From Synechococcus sp. A10-1-5-1 (GTDB taxonomy: Bacteria; Cyanobacteriota; Cyanobacteriia; PCC-6307; Cyanobiaceae): a stretch of 64,000 nucleotides of DNA. The translations under genes and the position numbers were made by a program. Numbering within the stretch: position 1 is the first letter of the stretch; each line of letters opens with the position of its first letter. The stretch spans positions 744,001-808,000 of the forward strand of contig NZ_CP096032.1 of the NCBI RefSeq assembly GCF_023115425.1, written 5' to 3'. This document shows positions 61,652 through 64,000 of the stretch, piece by piece. Below the pieces are notes generated by a model. It saw nothing but the letters and a program-made list of their open reading frames with translations. It ran no database searches and was not told where the DNA came from.

Positions 61652-62956
61652 ATGGCTCCCCAACTCACCCTCCAGGCCCCGATCGAAATGTCTCCCCAGG
61701 AGGTCCCGGCCTATCTCAACCGGCTCTGGAGTGACCACCTCCAGGACTCCAACGGTGCCTCCACCTTCACCCTGGTGGTTTGGGAGCCCTCCTGGCTGCA
61801 GCAGCAACTGATTCGCACCGGCCGTGCGGACGGCCCCCTGAGCGGACTCCTCAATGATGAGCTGCTCGAGGCCGCCCGGCGGGCCAGCAGTGAGCTGGGT
61901 CTTCCCACTGGCACGGCACCGACTGCTCCCCAGTTGGCCTGGGCCCTGGGACAACAGCCCGGTGCGCACCGCTTTGAGGATCTGCGTGGGCAATTCGTCG
62001 ACCGCGCCATCAGCGCCCACCAACCCAGACGCCTGATCACCCTGGCCCCCACCTTGGCCGAGGATCAACAGTTGCAATCCATGGTGGCGGCGTATTGCCC
62101 TCTGGCAGAAGAGCGCGGCACGAACAACGATGCCTGCGGTGATGTTGTGGTCCTGCGCGGGGGCATGGGCGCCATGTCCCAAGGCCTGTCGATGCTCCAG
62201 GAGCTCATCCCCTCCGACCTGCCCTGCTGGGTCTGGTGGAACGGGAGCATGGATGAATCGCCTGAGCTGCTGGAGGGCCTCGCGACGGTGCCACGCCGTT
62301 TGGTGGTGGACAGCTCCATCGGCGAGCCCAGACGCTGCATTGATCTGCTCGCCCAGCGCATTGCCCTGGGACAAGCAGTCAATGACCTGAACTGGTTACG
62401 GCTGCGGACCTGGAGGGAGTCGTTGGCGATGGTCTTCGACCCCCCGAGCCGCCAAAAAGCCCTCGACCAAGTGGTTCAACTCGACATTGATGTCGAAGGC
62501 CAGCATCCAGTGAAAGGCCTCCTGCTGGCCGCCTGGATTGCCGATCGACTCGGATGGCATCTCGTCAGCAGCTTCTGGGTTGAGGGCACAGGCCCAGAAG
62601 AGCGTGGAATCGGTGCTGAATTCCAGCGCTCCGATGGTCAAAGCGTTCAATTCCGGTTGATGCCGGTCCCCGTCGGGGTGAGCAAGGTCCATCCCGGGGC
62701 CCTGGTCGGCCTGCGGTTGATCTGTGCCCCGCCCAATCGCTCGCCCCTCTGCGTGATCCTCTGCTCGGAATCGGGAGGCTGCATGCGCCTTGAGGCCGGT
62801 GGTGTCGCCTCGATGGAACTGGCCGAGGATGTCGTTCCTCTGCCCAATGAAAGCGAGGAGATGGAAATGGCGCGCTTGCTGGGGGGGGGCCATGACAGCA
62901 CCAACCCGCTGATGGCTGCGGCCGTCGCCCTAGCTGCCAAGCTGCTGCCCAGTTAG
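61652..62956 (+). CDS. opcA: Glucose-6-phosphate dehydrogenase assembly/activator protein OpcA
   Basis: 434 residues with the OpcA layout: an N-terminal domain with FTLVVWEPSWLQQQLIRTG, central SDLPCWVWWNGSMDESPELL, and DLNWLRLRTWRESLAMVFD. OpcA is the allosteric and redox activator of Zwf in cyanobacteria. It lies directly downstream of zwf and 8 bases before cobB, in one probable operon. Confidence 0.95.
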   Translation: MAPQLTLQAPIEMSPQEVPAYLNRLWSDHLQDSNGASTFTLVVWEPSWLQQQLIRTGRADGPLSGLLNDELLEAARRASSELGLPTGTAPTAPQLAWALGQQPGAHRFEDLRGQFVDRAISAHQPRRLITLAPTLAEDQQLQSMVAAYCPLAEERGTNNDACGDVVVLRGGMGAMSQGLSMLQELIPSDLPCWVWWNGSMDESPELLEGLATVPRRLVVDSSIGEPRRCIDLLAQRIALGQAVNDLNWLRLRTWRESLAMVFDPPSRQKALDQVVQLDIDVEGQHPVKGLLLAAWIADRLGWHLVSSFWVEGTGPEERGIGAEFQRSDGQSVQFRLMPVPVGVSKVHPGALVGLRLICAPPNRSPLCVILCSESGGCMRLEAGGVASMELAEDVVPLPNESEEMEMARLLGGGHDSTNPLMAAAVALAAKLLPS

Positions 62957-62964
62957 GAAGCCCC

Positions 62965-64000
62965 ATGCCCTGCCTGATTGCCGCTCCTGCCAGCGGCAGC
63001 GGCAAGACCCTGGTGAGCCTCGCCCTCGCCGCCCTGGCGCGCCGCCGCGGCCTCAGCCTGCAGACCTTCAAGGTGGGGCCGGACTACCTGGACCCCCAAC
63101 TGTTGTCCCTGGCCAGTGGCCGGGCGTGCCGGAACCTCGACGCCTTGCTCTGTGGAGGCCCCTGGCTGCAGCAAACCTTCCAGCGTCATGGCAGTCAAAG
63201 CGACCTCTGCCTCGTCGAGGGGGTGATGGGGCTCTTCGATGGCAAGGGGCCCTCAAGCGAGGGCAGCTCGGCCCACGTGGCCTCAATGCTGCAACTGCCC
63301 GTTGTGCTGGTGGTGGAGGCCAGCAGGCAAGCAGGATCCTTGGCCGCTTTGGTGCGGGGCTTCCGGGACCACGACCCGAGCTTGACCATCGCTGGGGTGG
63401 TCCTCAACGGGGTGGGGAGTCCCCGCCACGAGGCGTTGCTGCGGGAGGCCCTGGCCTCGATTGCCATGCCAGTTCTCGGGGCCCTGCCAAGGCACACCAG
63501 CCTGGAGCTGCCCTCCAGGCACCTGGGGCTCCTGCCGGCCCATGAACTCGAGGATGTCCAGAAGCGCCTGGAGGCCTGGGCGGAGCTGGCCCAAAACCAT
63601 CTCGATCTCGAACGGCTCTGGCCGCTACTGAACGCGCCTGCCCCAGGCGATCCAACACCAGCAACACCGGCTCGAGCAGGCACCCCCGTCAAGGTTGCTC
63701 TGGCCAGCGACGCCGCCTTTCACTTCCGCTACCCCGAGGCGATCGAGCTGCTGGAGCAGAACGGATTGGTCGTCGAGACCTGGTCGCCGTTAGCCGATGA
63801 ACCTCTACCACCGGATTGCCATGGCGTCATCCTCCCCGGGGGCTATCCAGAACTGCATGCGAAAACCCTGAGCAGCAGCAGCCGGAGCCTCGCGGCCCTG
63901 CAGCAGGCACGGGATGCAGGTCTCCCGATCTACGCCGAATGCGGTGGCTTGTTGCTGCTCGGTAGCGACCTGGAGGATCAACAGGGCGTCCAGCACAGGA
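62965..64000 (+). CDS. cobB: Cobyrinic acid a,c-diamide synthase (partial, runs off the window)
   Basis: 345 codons are visible from ATG 62965 and the frame is open to the right edge. The N-terminal P-loop is LIAAPASGSGKTLV (Lys14), then KVGPDYLDP and VEGVMGLFDG. The C-terminal class I glutamine amidotransferase domain begins near 225 with VILPGGYPEL and the nucleophile region YAECGGLLLLG (Cys near 326). It amidates the a and c side chains of the corrin ring. With cbiT it indicates a corrinoid pathway. The last ~100 residues lie outside. Confidence 0.93.
   Translation, partial: MPCLIAAPASGSGKTLVSLALAALARRRGLSLQTFKVGPDYLDPQLLSLASGRACRNLDALLCGGPWLQQTFQRHGSQSDLCLVEGVMGLFDGKGPSSEGSSAHVASMLQLPVVLVVEASRQAGSLAALVRGFRDHDPSLTIAGVVLNGVGSPRHEALLREALASIAMPVLGALPRHTSLELPSRHLGLLPAHELEDVQKRLEAWAELAQNHLDLERLWPLLNAPAPGDPTPATPARAGTPVKVALASDAAFHFRYPEAIELLEQNGLVVETWSPLADEPLPPDCHGVILPGGYPELHAKTLSSSSRSLAALQQARDAGLPIYAECGGLLLLGSDLEDQQGVQHR

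Overview
The window looks like a chromosome segment of a picocyanobacterium of the Synechococcus/Cyanobium group. It is GC-rich and gene-dense, with short spacers. The gene set includes SasA (circadian clock kinase with a KaiB-like sensor), CyanoP (PsbP-like lipoprotein), BciB (8-vinyl reductase for chlorophyll), PetH carrying a phycobilisome-docking CpcD domain, OpcA next to zwf, a glycine-rich RRM protein, ClpC, a group 2 sigma factor, and an rRNA operon with tRNA-Ile and tRNA-Ala in the spacer. The CpcD domain on PetH and a CpcS-like gene suggest that phycobilisomes are present. All family calls come from reading the translated sequence; no database search was run.

Layout. 1-9.3 kb: RNA-binding protein, ABC exporter, LCP protein, then an export-like group with two half-size FUSC proteins, a small membrane protein, a HlyD-type adaptor and a TolC-type outer-membrane protein. 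9.4-12.2 kb: UDP-sugar dehydrogenase and UDP-glucuronate 4-epimerase, separated by gene debris (a broken MFS transporter start and a broken copy of the neighbouring tolC 3' end) and bracketed by a 17-bp direct repeat. 12.2-23.3 kb: dense housekeeping block (FAD oxidoreductase, CyanoP, RecR, LipA, DUF1622, DUF429, GST-DUF952 fusion, TrhO, BioB, UppS, CdaA, LysA, RimI). 23.4-26.0 kb: clpC. 26.0-32.6 kb: three terminators, a short relic ORF and the complete minus-strand rRNA operon (16S, tRNA-Ile, tRNA-Ala, 23S, 5S). 32.6-44.3 kb: AEC permease, NAD-type GAPDH, GldA-like dehydrogenase/hydrolase/DUF2993 operon, decarboxylase-cbiT-cdsA operon, UbiB kinase, membrane protein and sigma factor. 44.4-57.8 kb: pseudouridine synthase, RodZ-like protein, MalQ, BciB, second LCP protein, Prs, GHL10-type protein, PepN, CpcS-like protein and SasA. 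57.9-64 kb: tRNA-Glu, SRPBCC protein, petH, zwf, opcA and cobB, which runs off the right edge.

Themes. Neighbouring same-strand genes are often coupled by 4-nt start/stop overlaps (ATGA, GTGA, TTGA). Seven convergent pairs share one palindromic or near-palindromic stop tetranucleotide (CTAG, TTAA or TTAG). Cell-envelope functions recur: UppS, CdaA, LysA, CdsA, two LCP proteins, sugar-nucleotide enzymes and the export group. No CRISPR array, prophage or insertion sequence was seen. The least ordinary places are the scarred sugar-nucleotide segment (9.24-12.2 kb), the mixed FUSC/HlyD/TolC group, an LCP-family protein that has lost the usual Pro-Arg-Asp motif, the GST-DUF952 fusion, and a 9-bp-arm inverted repeat in front of the sigma factor gene.
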